NCBI GenBank assembly: GCA_041389885.1
Contig: JAWKRB010000028.1
Span: 43,140-107,139, forward strand
Length of the DNA: 64,000 nucleotides
DNA from: JAWKRB01 sp041389885
GTDB lineage: Bacteria; Myxococcota_A; Polyangia; Polyangiales; Ga0077539
Reading direction: 5' to 3'
The notes beneath the pieces were generated by a model. It worked only from the letters and a program-made list of their open reading frames with translations. It was not told the origin of the DNA and searched no databases. This document shows positions 27,753-36,016 of the stretch, one piece after another. The stretch's first letter is position 1. Each line of letters opens with the position of its first letter. The position numbers and the translations under genes are program-made.

Positions 27753-28679
27753 TCAGAGACAGCCTGCGGGCTTCGGGATGCCCGCGATCTTCGCCACCGT
27801 GCGGCCCGGCGCCTTGGGGAACAGCGCGTAGAGCTCCTTCGTCGTCACGTCGATCGACGTGGTGATCCTGCGGATGTTCGGCGCCGACCCCGTGGCCTCC
27901 CAGTCTTTGCGCGCGAACTCCAGCACCTTCCAGTGCGCCTCGGTGAGCTGCACGCCGAGGGTCGCGGCGAGGCGCTCGCCGAGGGGCCGCGTCCACGCGC
28001 TCGGGTCGGCGAGGTGGCCGTCGGGGGTGAACGCGACGCCGTCGATCGACACGACCTCCGCCGCGGGCGCCGCGGCCTTCATCGTGCCGCACGCGGCCGC
28101 GCGGCTCTTGGGCGCGGTGCTCGCGAGGGCGCCCGCGGTGGCGCGGGGCGAGATCCTCGCCTCGAGGCGCTTGACCGGCGCGCCGCTGCGCCTCGCGGCG
28201 GAGGCGCCCTGCCCGACCTTCTTGAGCAGCTCCATCAGCACGCCCATGCCGCGCTGCACGTCGGTGTTGCCGCTCGCGCGCACCATCCCGACGAGGCCCA
28301 GGGCCTCGGCCTTCTCGGCGTGCGCGAGGGTGCCCGCGGCCTCGCCGAGCACCGAGAGCACCTCGGGCTGGGTCATGGCCCGCACCGTGTCGAGGATGCC
28401 GATGATGGCGTCGCCGAACTGCCGCACGTCGTCGGCCGAGTAGCTCTCGAGCACGCGCTGGCCCACCGCCGACAGCTCACGGAGAAACTCCGCGTGGCCC
28501 TTGCGCTCGAACTCGTCGAGGCGCTGCGTCACCGAGCGCATCGCGACGCTCATCATGGGGCGCAGCTCGTCGAGCATCTCGTCTTGCCGGCGCTGCCGCT
28601 CCAGCATCGAGGCCACGCCGGCCTCGATCGAGGCGAGGCGCGCGAGCACCGTGTCTTGCGTTGAATCGATCGCGCTCAT
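27753..28679 (-). CDS. DUF1641-TusE/DsrC fusion protein
   Basis: A 308-residue fusion. Residues 1-160 are a helical DUF1641 domain ('LARLASIEAGVASMLERQRRQ', 'FGDAIIGILDTVRAMTQPEVL', 'GLVGMVRASGNTDVQRGMGVLMELLKKV'). An Ala/Arg-rich linker (to about 205) leads to a TusE/DsrC domain with 'FTPDGHLADPSAWTRPLGE', 'LTEAHWKVLEFARKDWEA' and the flexible C-terminal arm ending PAGCL. The penultimate Cys is the sulfur carrier; no second Cys is found about ten residues before it, so the module is TusE-like rather than redox-active DsrC. The start is the ATG at 28677-28679, 2 bp after the SQR-like stop. The fusion ties a membrane-oxidase-associated domain to a persulfide relay. Confidence 0.85.
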   Translation of the reverse strand: MSAIDSTQDTVLARLASIEAGVASMLERQRRQDEMLDELRPMMSVAMRSVTQRLDEFERKGHAEFLRELSAVGQRVLESYSADDVRQFGDAIIGILDTVRAMTQPEVLSVLGEAAGTLAHAEKAEALGLVGMVRASGNTDVQRGMGVLMELLKKVGQGASAARRSGAPVKRLEARISPRATAGALASTAPKSRAAACGTMKAAAPAAEVVSIDGVAFTPDGHLADPSAWTRPLGERLAATLGVQLTEAHWKVLEFARKDWEATGSAPNIRRITTSIDVTTKELYALFPKAPGRTVAKIAGIPKPAGCL

Positions 28680-28681
28680 GG

Positions 28682-29911
28682 TCACGCCCACTTCCCTGCG
28701 GTCAGCATCCGGTGATCGAGAGGGAACTCCTTGCCCGAGAGCAGGAGGTTCCAATAGACCCACTTGAACGCGAGCTTGCCGAGGTGGTTGGTCACGCTCT
28801 CCTCGAGCAGCGAGAAGGGCCCCACCACCGGGAGCGGGAACCTCCCGGGCAGCGGCTCGGTGTCGTAGTTGAAATCGATGAGCACGGCCTTGTCGTCGCC
28901 GGTCTCGATGAAGCAGTTGGCGTGGCCGTCGAAGCCCTCGACGAGCTCCCGGCCGTCGATGAAGCGCAGCGCGTTGTCGATCAGCACGTCGGACTGAAAG
29001 TGCGCCACCGCGCCCGCCTTCGACGAGGGCAGGTCGGTGCAGTCGCCGATCGCGAAGACCTCGGGCCGCACCACGCTCTGCAGCGTGTGCTTGTGCGTGC
29101 GCACCCAGCCCCCGCCGTCGACCAGGTCTGACCCCTCGAGGGCCGCGCTGCCCGCGTGCAGGGGGATGGTCACCAGCACGTCGTAGCGCTCCTCGCGGCC
29201 GTCGTACGCGCGCAGGATCCGCGACGCGCCGTCGACCTCCGACGCGCTGAAGTCAGGGATCACCTTGATGCCCCGGCGCGTGAGCATGTCGCCCAGGAGC
29301 GCCGAGGCGCGGGGCTTGGTGAACGCGCCCTCCAGCGGCGTCGCGTAGGCGATCTCGACCTTCTCGCTCAGCCCCCGCGTGCGAAAGAAGCTCTCGGCGA
29401 GGAAGAGGAACTCCAGCGGCGCCACGGGGCACTTGATGGGCATCTCGACCACGTTGAGCAGCACCCGCCCCGAGCGCAGCGTCGCGAGCTTCTCGCGCAG
29501 CGCCTTGGCGCCGTCGAGGGTGTAGAAGTCAAAGGCCGACTCGCGCCAGCCAGGGCCCGTGAGCCCCGGGGTCTTCTCGGGGCGGAGCTCGCTGCCCGTG
29601 GCGAGGATCAGCAGGTCGTAGCCCAGCGTTCGACCGTCGCGCAGGTGCACCTCGCGACCCGCGCTGTCGACCCGCGCGATCTCGCCGAGCACCACCTCGA
29701 CGCGGGCGTCGAAATAGCCCTTGCGAGGGCGAACGACCTCCTCGTCCGTGTACATCCCGAAGGGGATGAACAACAGGCCGGGCTGATAGACGTGGGCGTC
29801 GTCGCGGTCGACCGCGGTGACCGTCCAACCCTTCGCGTGCAGCCGCTCCACCAGCTTGTTCGCCATGATGGTGCCGCCGGTGCCGCCGCCCAGGATCAAC
29901 GCGCGCTTCAT
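28682..29911 (-). CDS. sulfide:quinone oxidoreductase-like flavoprotein
   Basis: A 409-residue FAD protein with two Rossmann units: GGGTGG at 8-13 and ATGSELRP near 104-111. The SQR hallmark 'IKCPVAPLEFLFLAE' places a catalytic-type Cys at 161; a second candidate Cys is in GHANCFIETG near 335; the FAD-binding 'FAIGDCTDLPSSKAGAVAHFQS' precedes it. The third Cys of canonical SQR is not seen, so a non-type-I SQR or related sulfide/persulfide oxidoreductase is likely. It should oxidise sulfide at the inner membrane and pass electrons to quinone. First gene of the sulfur operon; GGAGG lies five bases before the ATG. Confidence 0.87.
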   Translation of the reverse strand: MKRALILGGGTGGTIMANKLVERLHAKGWTVTAVDRDDAHVYQPGLLFIPFGMYTDEEVVRPRKGYFDARVEVVLGEIARVDSAGREVHLRDGRTLGYDLLILATGSELRPEKTPGLTGPGWRESAFDFYTLDGAKALREKLATLRSGRVLLNVVEMPIKCPVAPLEFLFLAESFFRTRGLSEKVEIAYATPLEGAFTKPRASALLGDMLTRRGIKVIPDFSASEVDGASRILRAYDGREERYDVLVTIPLHAGSAALEGSDLVDGGGWVRTHKHTLQSVVRPEVFAIGDCTDLPSSKAGAVAHFQSDVLIDNALRFIDGRELVEGFDGHANCFIETGDDKAVLIDFNYDTEPLPGRFPLPVVGPFSLLEESVTNHLGKLAFKWVYWNLLLSGKEFPLDHRMLTAGKWA

Positions 29912-30012
29912 GCACTCCTCCGTCGCCACCCGCGTCACGCGAGCGCTCGCCGCCCCACGGCTACAAGCTCCGTGCCGCGACCCGCTCCCCGACGTCACGG
30001 CCCCTCAGCCGC

Positions 30013-30075
30013 GCACATCGCGCGCGACCCGCGCTCGCATACGCACAAAGCGCGTATCACGCACATCGCGCGCGA
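30013..30075. repeat. direct and inverted repeats between SQR and ClC genes
   Basis: GCACATCGCGCGCGA occurs twice (30013-30027 and 30061-30075). Between the copies, ATACGC (30039-30044) and GCGTAT (30052-30057) form an inverted repeat. The block sits about 100 bp upstream of the SQR-like ATG (complement) and could be a regulatory site. It also lies just after the ClC gene, which ends at 30088. Confidence 0.5.
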
Positions 30076-30087
30076 GCTCGGTCGGGA

Positions 30088-31944
30088 TCACTCCTTCGCG
30101 GCGCCGTCTCGCTGGCGCGCGGACATCTCGTTGAGCCAGGCGCGGGTGATGTCGGCCTCGTCGATGCAGGCGGTCACCCGGCCCTCGTGGTCGATCACGG
30201 GGAGCTCTCGGAGCTCGGATTTCAACAGCAGCTCGAGCACGGTCTGCAGGTCGTCTTCGAGCTGCACGGTCACGGGCGGCGACATCACGTCGGCGGTGAG
30301 CGCCACGGCGTCGATGTCTTCGACCTCGACGAGGGACCGCAGCTGCGACACCGAGACCAGCCCGACCACCGCGCCGTCTCGCACGACGGGCAGCACGTCC
30401 TGCGCCTCGGGGCTCGACGCGATGGCGTGCACGAGCTCCTTGACGTGCGCGGTGGGCGACACCGTGGTGATCGCGCCCGCGAGGCTGCACGCGTCGGCGA
30501 CGCGCAGGGAGCGCAGCGCGTCCATCAGCGTCGCGCCGGCGTGCGCCGGGGAGTGAAAGCGCGTGTCGACCTGCGAGGGGTAGATCGAGAACCTGCGCAG
30601 CAGCAAGAAGGCCACGCCCAGCGCGAACATCAGCGGCACCAGCAGGTCGTAGGTGGCCGACAGCTCGCAGACCATCACCGCGGCGCCCAGCGGCGCGTTC
30701 GCCATGCCGCCGTAGAACACCCCCATGCCCACCAGCGCGAAGGCGCCGGCGTCGGGCACCGGCGCGCCGATGAGCTGCATCGCGCGGCCGAAGGCGCCGC
30801 CGAGGAGCCCGCCGATGACCAGCGAGGGGCCGAAGTCTCCCGCGCTCGCGCCGGTGCCCACGGTGAGCGAGGTCGACGCCATCTTTACGACGGCGAGCAC
30901 CGTGAGCACGAGCACGCCCCACCAGCGCTGGGGGATCCACGGCGCGTCGGTGATGGCGGCCTGCACCGCGCCGTAGCCGCTCCCGAGGATGCCCGGGCCG
31001 TGGCGCCCGAGGCCGAGGACGGGGTTGGCGAGGGAGATCCACACGAGGGCCATGACGCCCACGCCGAGGCCGCCGAGGGCGGGGCGCGCCCACGGGGGCA
31101 GGCGCAGGCGCTCGGTGCGGTGCTCGACGGCGTGGAGCATCGAGAGAAAGAGCATCGCCGCGAGCGAGAGGATCACCGACAGCAGCACGTAGAGCGGCAG
31201 GTGCAGCGGCGCGAAGGGGTAGCGCGCGGCGTGCGCGAAGAGGGCCCCCGCGCCGGGGATCGCGACGGAGAACACCGCGTACGCCGTCACGCTCGCGAGG
31301 ATCGCGGGGATGAGCGCCTCGGCCTCGAAGTCGTCGACGTAGAGCACCTCGACGGCGAGGAGCGCCGCGCCGAGGGGGGTGCGAAAGACCGCGGCCATGC
31401 CCGCCGCGCCGCCCGCGACGAGGAGCAGCCGACGCTCGCGCGGCCCGAGGCGGAGCGCCTGCGCCACGCCCGAGCCCACGCTCGCGCCCACGAGGATGGC
31501 GGGGCCCTCGCGCCCGCCCGAGCCGCCGGAGCCGAGGGCGAAGACCGACGCGAGGATCTTGAGCGGCGCCACGCGCTTGCGCAGCACGCCGCCCTCGCGA
31601 TGAAAGACCTTCACGAAGCGCTCGCCGCCGCCGCCGCCGACCTCCGACGCGAAGAGGTGCGCGACGAGGCCCGAGAGCAGCGCGCCCACCGCGGGGATGA
31701 ACGGCAGCAGCCAGAGCCTCGAGCCGAAGCGCGGCGCGTGGGGGGCGGCTTCGCCCGCGGGGCGCAGGATGTCGAGGCCCACGAGCTGCCCCATCACCAG
31801 GTGCTCCACCCCGTTCACGAGGAGGTAGAAGATCACGGCGACGGCGCCCACCCCGAAGCCCACCAGGGCGGAGCGAAGCAGGGTGAGGCCGAGGTGACGA
31901 AACTCGAGCCCTTGCGCCCGCGGGCCTGGCGTCGTGGAGCCCAT
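30088..31944 (-). CDS. ClC-family chloride channel/antiporter with CBS pair
   Basis: An inner-membrane protein of about 618 residues with roughly ten hydrophobic segments. The ClC selectivity motif is present as 'GSGGSGGREGPAILVGASVGS'; the gating Glu in GREGP is kept, as in transporters and gated channels. A later 'GTGASAGDFGPSLVIGGLLGGAFG' matches the second ClC signature. A cytoplasmic C-terminal CBS pair ('TVSPTAHVKELVHAI...VLPVV', 'MSPPVTVQLEDDLQTVLELLL...ELPVID') probably senses nucleotides. The start is uncertain: ATG at 31942-31944 as chosen, or an upstream in-frame TTG at 31984-31986 that has GGGGGTGA before it. Confidence 0.9.
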   Translation of the reverse strand: MGSTTPGPRAQGLEFRHLGLTLLRSALVGFGVGAVAVIFYLLVNGVEHLVMGQLVGLDILRPAGEAAPHAPRFGSRLWLLPFIPAVGALLSGLVAHLFASEVGGGGGERFVKVFHREGGVLRKRVAPLKILASVFALGSGGSGGREGPAILVGASVGSGVAQALRLGPRERRLLLVAGGAAGMAAVFRTPLGAALLAVEVLYVDDFEAEALIPAILASVTAYAVFSVAIPGAGALFAHAARYPFAPLHLPLYVLLSVILSLAAMLFLSMLHAVEHRTERLRLPPWARPALGGLGVGVMALVWISLANPVLGLGRHGPGILGSGYGAVQAAITDAPWIPQRWWGVLVLTVLAVVKMASTSLTVGTGASAGDFGPSLVIGGLLGGAFGRAMQLIGAPVPDAGAFALVGMGVFYGGMANAPLGAAVMVCELSATYDLLVPLMFALGVAFLLLRRFSIYPSQVDTRFHSPAHAGATLMDALRSLRVADACSLAGAITTVSPTAHVKELVHAIASSPEAQDVLPVVRDGAVVGLVSVSQLRSLVEVEDIDAVALTADVMSPPVTVQLEDDLQTVLELLLKSELRELPVIDHEGRVTACIDEADITRAWLNEMSARQRDGAAKE

Positions 31945-32063
31945 GCCGCCGGGGGAATGCCGCAGATCGGAGAGGATGTCACGCAAATCACCCCCGCGAT
32001 TCGTCGAGGCTGCGCCCCCCGCGCCGCGCGGACCTCGAGGGCCGGGCGCGATATAAGGGCCGC

Positions 32064-33665
32064 ATGAGCCTCCGAGGGATCGTGGTCCTGTGCGCCGCGC
32101 TGATGGTGGACGTGGCGTGCGCCAAGGTGCAGTGCCAGTACAACACCGAGTGCGGCCAGAGCGCGCGATGCGTCGAGAACCGCTGCGTCACCGACTGCTT
32201 CGCCGACCGCGACTGCCCCTCGGCCACGCCCTACTGCACCGCGAACGGCGAGTGCGTCGCGGTCGATCCCGGCGACGCGGCGACCGCCGACGCCCCCGCG
32301 GTCGACGCGTCGACGGACGTCCCCGTAGAGATCGATGTCGTTGCAGCGCAAGACGTTGTGACGCCCGACGTCCCCGTCGCGGCGGACGTCGTCGCGCCGC
32401 CCGACGTCCCCGTCGCGGTGGACGTGGTCACGCTGCGAGACGTACCCGCGGTGATCGACGTGGTCACGCCGCGAGACGTGCCCGCGGTGATCGACGTGGT
32501 CACGCCGCGAGACGTGCCCGCGGTGATCGACGTGGTCACGCCGCGAGACGTGCCCGCGGTGATCGACGTGGTCACACCGCGAGACATGCCCTCTGGGGGC
32601 GTCGTCACGCCGGGCTTCTACGAGTACACCGCGGTGCGCCCCGACACCCTGATCTACCCCGCGGCGGCGGCGTGGCACCCCGGCGGTCGCTACGCGCTGA
32701 TCCTCGCGAACACCGACGCGGTGTACCGCTACGACGTCGCCACCGGCGCGATCACCCGCGTCGCGCGCACCTCGACCTCGCTCTACTGGCGCCACGTCTC
32801 GTTCACCCCCGACGGCTCCCGCGCGATGCTCCTCGGCAACATCGGCAGCGGCTCCACCCGGCAGGGAAAGATCTACGACTGGAACCCCAGCGCCGAGACC
32901 CTCACCGAGCGCACGACGAACGCGCTCACGGGCGGCGGGTACGAGAGCATCGCGTGGTCCCCCGACCGCACGCGGGGCGTGCTCCTCGCGGCGAGGCAGC
33001 CCTCGGGCTCGGCCAACACCGCGGGGTGGTGGCTCGACGCGAGCGGCAACGTCGGCGCCTACGCCTTCGCCTACGGCCTCGCCGCGGGCAGCGCCTGCGA
33101 AGACGTCGACTTCGCCACCGACGGCTTCGGCGACCCCGCCCTCGCCGTGGTGTGCGGGGTGAACACCGGGATGATCCTCTCGGTCACCAACCTCGACAGC
33201 TCCCCCCGGGTGAGCGTCGCGCAGAACCCAGGGAGCGTGGGCAACGTCTCGCGCATCGCGACGCACCCCCAGGGCGCGCTCTCGCTCGCCATCGGCTCGT
33301 CGTCGAACCGCCTCTATCGCCTGCATCAGGGCCAGTGGACCGTGGGCTTCAACACCCCGACCCTCGCCGGGGCCTACGACGTCGCCTTCAACGACGTGGG
33401 CTCCCGCGCCCTCGCCTACGGCGGCAACGGGCGCGTCTGGGAGTTTCGCACCGACCTCTTCGACCGCATGGAGATCAGCGACGTGAGCATCTCCGGCCTC
33501 AACAGCCCCCCGTACAATCAGCCCTCCAACGCGTTTCTGCGCGCGGTGGCGTGGCGCCCCGGCTGCGACGAGGGTCTCGCCGTCGGGGGCTCGTCGAGCC
33601 TCTCGGGCAGCACCGCCTTCGTGGCGTATTTCAGGGTCACCAACGGCAGGGCCTGCCCGAACTGA
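32064..33665 (+). CDS. lipoprotein with DVVTPR repeats and beta-propeller domain
   Basis: A 533-residue protein with a leader ending DVACAK (lipid Cys about 19). A small Cys-rich EGF/TIL-like knot (CQYNTECGQSARCVENRC...CTANGEC) follows, then an Asp/Val-rich linker with four to five copies of the 12-residue unit DVVTPRDVPAVI. From about residue 185 there is a WD40/YVTN-like beta-propeller ('AAAWHPGGRYALILANTDAVYRYDV', 'VSFTPDGSRAMLLGN', 'IAWSPDRTRGVLLAA', 'IATHPQGALSLAIGS'). A surface-anchored binding protein is likely; the ligand is unknown. It is divergent from the ClC gene. Confidence 0.8.
   Translation: MSLRGIVVLCAALMVDVACAKVQCQYNTECGQSARCVENRCVTDCFADRDCPSATPYCTANGECVAVDPGDAATADAPAVDASTDVPVEIDVVAAQDVVTPDVPVAADVVAPPDVPVAVDVVTLRDVPAVIDVVTPRDVPAVIDVVTPRDVPAVIDVVTPRDVPAVIDVVTPRDMPSGGVVTPGFYEYTAVRPDTLIYPAAAAWHPGGRYALILANTDAVYRYDVATGAITRVARTSTSLYWRHVSFTPDGSRAMLLGNIGSGSTRQGKIYDWNPSAETLTERTTNALTGGGYESIAWSPDRTRGVLLAARQPSGSANTAGWWLDASGNVGAYAFAYGLAAGSACEDVDFATDGFGDPALAVVCGVNTGMILSVTNLDSSPRVSVAQNPGSVGNVSRIATHPQGALSLAIGSSSNRLYRLHQGQWTVGFNTPTLAGAYDVAFNDVGSRALAYGGNGRVWEFRTDLFDRMEISDVSISGLNSPPYNQPSNAFLRAVAWRPGCDEGLAVGGSSSLSGSTAFVAYFRVTNGRACPN
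32421..32586 (+). repeat. 36-bp tandem repeat in lipoprotein linker
   Basis: Four full copies and a partial fifth of a 36-bp unit beginning GACGTGGTCACGCCGCGAGA, at 32421, 32457, 32493, 32529 and 32565. The middle copies are identical. It is in frame and encodes DVVTPRDVPAVI. It is not a CRISPR array: there are no spacers. Confidence 0.9.
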
Positions 33666-33677
33666 CGCGCACGAACC

Positions 33678-34259
33678 TCAGCCGCGCAGCGCGTCTTCGA
33701 GGTGGTGCAGGCGGTCGTTGCCCCAGAAGAGCGCGTCGCCGTAGACGAAGGTCGGCGCGCCGAAGAGCCCGCGGGCGATGGCCTCGTCGGTGTTCGCACG
33801 GAGCGCGTCCTTCACCGCGGGGGTCTCGATCGCCGCGAGGAGCGCCGCGGCGTCGAGGCCGAGGCCCGTCGCCACGTCGGCCATCACCTCGGCGCTGGAG
33901 ATGTCGCGGTCCTCGGCCCACATCGCGCGAAAGAGCCCGAGGGCGAGCTCGGCGCGGCGCGACTCGTCAGCGGCGAGGATCAGCCGCTCGGGCTTGATCG
34001 CGTTGAGCGGAAAGCGCGAGTTCATCACGAAGCCCACGCCGTACTGCTTCGCCCAGCGCGGGAGGTCGGCGAGCATGAAACTCGCCTTGGGCGGGCTCTG
34101 CGCGGGCATGTGGTTCTCGGCGGCCTTGAAGACCGCGGCGAGGACCATGGGCTTCCACGCCACCGTCGCGCCGTGGCGGGCGGCGATCGCGTCGATCTGC
34201 GTCGCCGCGAGGTACGAGTACGGGGACGAGAGGTCGAAGTAGAAATCGATGCGCTTCAT
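33678..34259 (-). CDS. DsbA-family 2-hydroxychromene-2-carboxylate isomerase-like protein
   Basis: A 193-residue soluble thioredoxin-fold protein of the HCCA isomerase / kappa-GST branch. Features: an N-terminal 'IDFYFDLSSPYSYLAATQID' with the active-site Ser (no CxxC), 'VAWKPMVLAAVFKAAE', 'MNSRFPLNAIKPERLILAA', the cis-Pro loop 'GLFGAPTFVYGDALFWGNDRL' and a final helix. Such enzymes use glutathione to isomerise aromatic breakdown intermediates or reduce small thiols. The start is the ATG at 34257-34259. It is convergent with the beta-propeller lipoprotein gene. Confidence 0.88.
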   Translation of the reverse strand: MKRIDFYFDLSSPYSYLAATQIDAIAARHGATVAWKPMVLAAVFKAAENHMPAQSPPKASFMLADLPRWAKQYGVGFVMNSRFPLNAIKPERLILAADESRRAELALGLFRAMWAEDRDISSAEVMADVATGLGLDAAALLAAIETPAVKDALRANTDEAIARGLFGAPTFVYGDALFWGNDRLHHLEDALRG

Positions 34260-34348
34260 CGCCGCGAACGCTACCACCGCTCCGCGAGGGATAGGGGGGA
34301 GCGAGCCTTGCCCTGGGCGCGCCCTCCGCGCGACCCTCACGCACTGTG

Positions 34349-36016
34349 ATGCACCGCCTCGCCCTCGCCCTCCCCCTCGCCCTCGCCGCGTGCTCGGAGC
34401 CGGCCGCGCCCACCGCGATGGACGCCGCCGCCGACGCCCCCGCCGACGACATCGTCGCCCAGGACCTCGGGGTCACGGACGTCCCCGACGTGTCCGATGT
34501 CCTTGCGGCGCAAGACGTTCCGCCCGCGCCGATCCGGTGCGAGCTGGGGGACGCGGCGGTGAACCTCCCGAGCGTCGCGTCGCCGATGCAGTTCGACGCG
34601 AGCGTCGACGGAGGGCCCTCGCGGGGTCCCGGCGGTCCCCGACGGAGCTTTCGCGCCGACGAGCTCGACCGCGCCTGCGCCTACCTCCACGGCGGGCCCA
34701 CCGACCGCGACCACCACAACGGCGTCTTCATCCTCGACGGCCACCTCTACATGCCCTGGGCGCACGAGTCGGGCGGCGGCGGCGTCTCGGTGTGGACCTT
34801 CGACGACCCCTGCGCTCCGGTGCACGTCGGCACGACGATCGACGCCCGCATGCGCGAGACCCACGCGCCGGGCTTTCAGTTCTCCGACCGCCGCTGGATG
34901 GTCGCGACCTCCCTCACCGGGATTCAGTTCTGGGACATCACCGACCCCGCGCACCCCCGTATGGTGCGCGACCTCACCCTCCCCGGCGTGGTCTACCCCG
35001 ACTCGTACCAGCGGGTGGTCATGTCGACCTTCTGGCAGGCGCCCTACGTCTACGTGGGCTCCGCCGACAACGGGGTGTTCATCGTCGACGCGCGAGACCC
35101 CGAGAACCCCTCCCTCGTGCGCCAGGTCGCCCTCGATCCCCCCCTGCGCGTCGGGGGGGTGCACGCCATCGGCAACCTCCTGGTGGTGATGTCCACCGAG
35201 GGCTCGCGCACGGCGCTCCTCGACCTCTCCGACCCCGCGAACCCGCGGCCCATCCCCGGCGGGAGCTTTCTCATCGACGACGGCACCCTCGTCGCCGGGC
35301 GCCCGCGGGTGATGACCTCGTACATGGGCCACGTGAACGGCAACCGGGCGTACCACGCGCGGCACATCACCGGCGGCGGGCTCATCGTCTACGACATCAC
35401 CGACTTCTCCCGTCCGACCTTCATGGGCAACTACCGCTACCCCGGCGTCGCCAACGGCGGGTACGTCTTCATCAAAGAGGACACGGCCTTCGTGGGCCTG
35501 AGCTCGCTGGGCGTGGCCCTCGACATTCGCGACCCCGCGGCGATGACCGTGCAGCGCGAGTTTCACCTGACGGGTGACCTGGACTTCGTGAACCCCATCG
35601 GCAACGTCGCCGTGCTCTCGGTCGACGACGACGCGGTGCGGGCGCAGTCGACGTCGGTGGTCCCGTATGAGCGCGAGCCTGATCGCAGAGCGCCGCGGGT
35701 GAACATGGTGGTGCCGAGAGACAACGCCACGGGGCAGGCCCTCACCACCCGCGTCGGCGTGACCTTCGACGAGTTCGTCGACATGGCCACCGTCGGCGCG
35801 CAGAGCTTCATCGTGCGCGAAGAGGGCGCGACCGCCCCCCTCGAGGGCTGGTACTCGGGGCAGGAGGGCGCGGTGAACTTCTGGCCCGCGCGTCCGTTGC
35901 GGCCGGGCACGCGCTACGAGCTCATCGTGCCCGCGGGCGGCGTGCAGGACTACTCCGGCAACCCCACCGCCGAGACCTTTCGCATGAGCTTTCGCACGGG
36001 GGACTGCGCGCCGTGA
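34349..36016 (+). CDS. LVIVD-repeat lipoprotein with SbsA-type Ig domain
   Basis: A 555-residue lipoprotein (leader MHRLALALPLALAAC, lipobox ALAAC) with an Asp-rich linker (DAAADAPADD, DVPDVSDV). The centre is an LVIVD beta-propeller: 'GIQFWDITDPAHPRMVRDLTLPG', 'GVFIVDARDPENPSLVRQVALDP', 'TALLDLSDPANPRPIPGG', 'GLIVYDITDFSRPTFMGNYRYPG'. The C-terminal 100 residues are a Big_5/SbsA Ig-like domain ('VVPRDNATGQALTTRVGVTFDEFVDMATV', 'ARPLRPGTRYELIVPAGGVQDYSGN'). Ligand unknown. Its stop overlaps the GTG of the next gene (GTGA), so the two lipoproteins are co-translated. Confidence 0.85.
   Translation: MHRLALALPLALAACSEPAAPTAMDAAADAPADDIVAQDLGVTDVPDVSDVLAAQDVPPAPIRCELGDAAVNLPSVASPMQFDASVDGGPSRGPGGPRRSFRADELDRACAYLHGGPTDRDHHNGVFILDGHLYMPWAHESGGGGVSVWTFDDPCAPVHVGTTIDARMRETHAPGFQFSDRRWMVATSLTGIQFWDITDPAHPRMVRDLTLPGVVYPDSYQRVVMSTFWQAPYVYVGSADNGVFIVDARDPENPSLVRQVALDPPLRVGGVHAIGNLLVVMSTEGSRTALLDLSDPANPRPIPGGSFLIDDGTLVAGRPRVMTSYMGHVNGNRAYHARHITGGGLIVYDITDFSRPTFMGNYRYPGVANGGYVFIKEDTAFVGLSSLGVALDIRDPAAMTVQREFHLTGDLDFVNPIGNVAVLSVDDDAVRAQSTSVVPYEREPDRRAPRVNMVVPRDNATGQALTTRVGVTFDEFVDMATVGAQSFIVREEGATAPLEGWYSGQEGAVNFWPARPLRPGTRYELIVPAGGVQDYSGNPTAETFRMSFRTGDCAP

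Noticed and set aside
32421..32586. Regular 36-bp repeats as a CRISPR array
   Set aside because: Units are directly contiguous without spacers and encode an in-frame DVVTPRDVPAVI linker.
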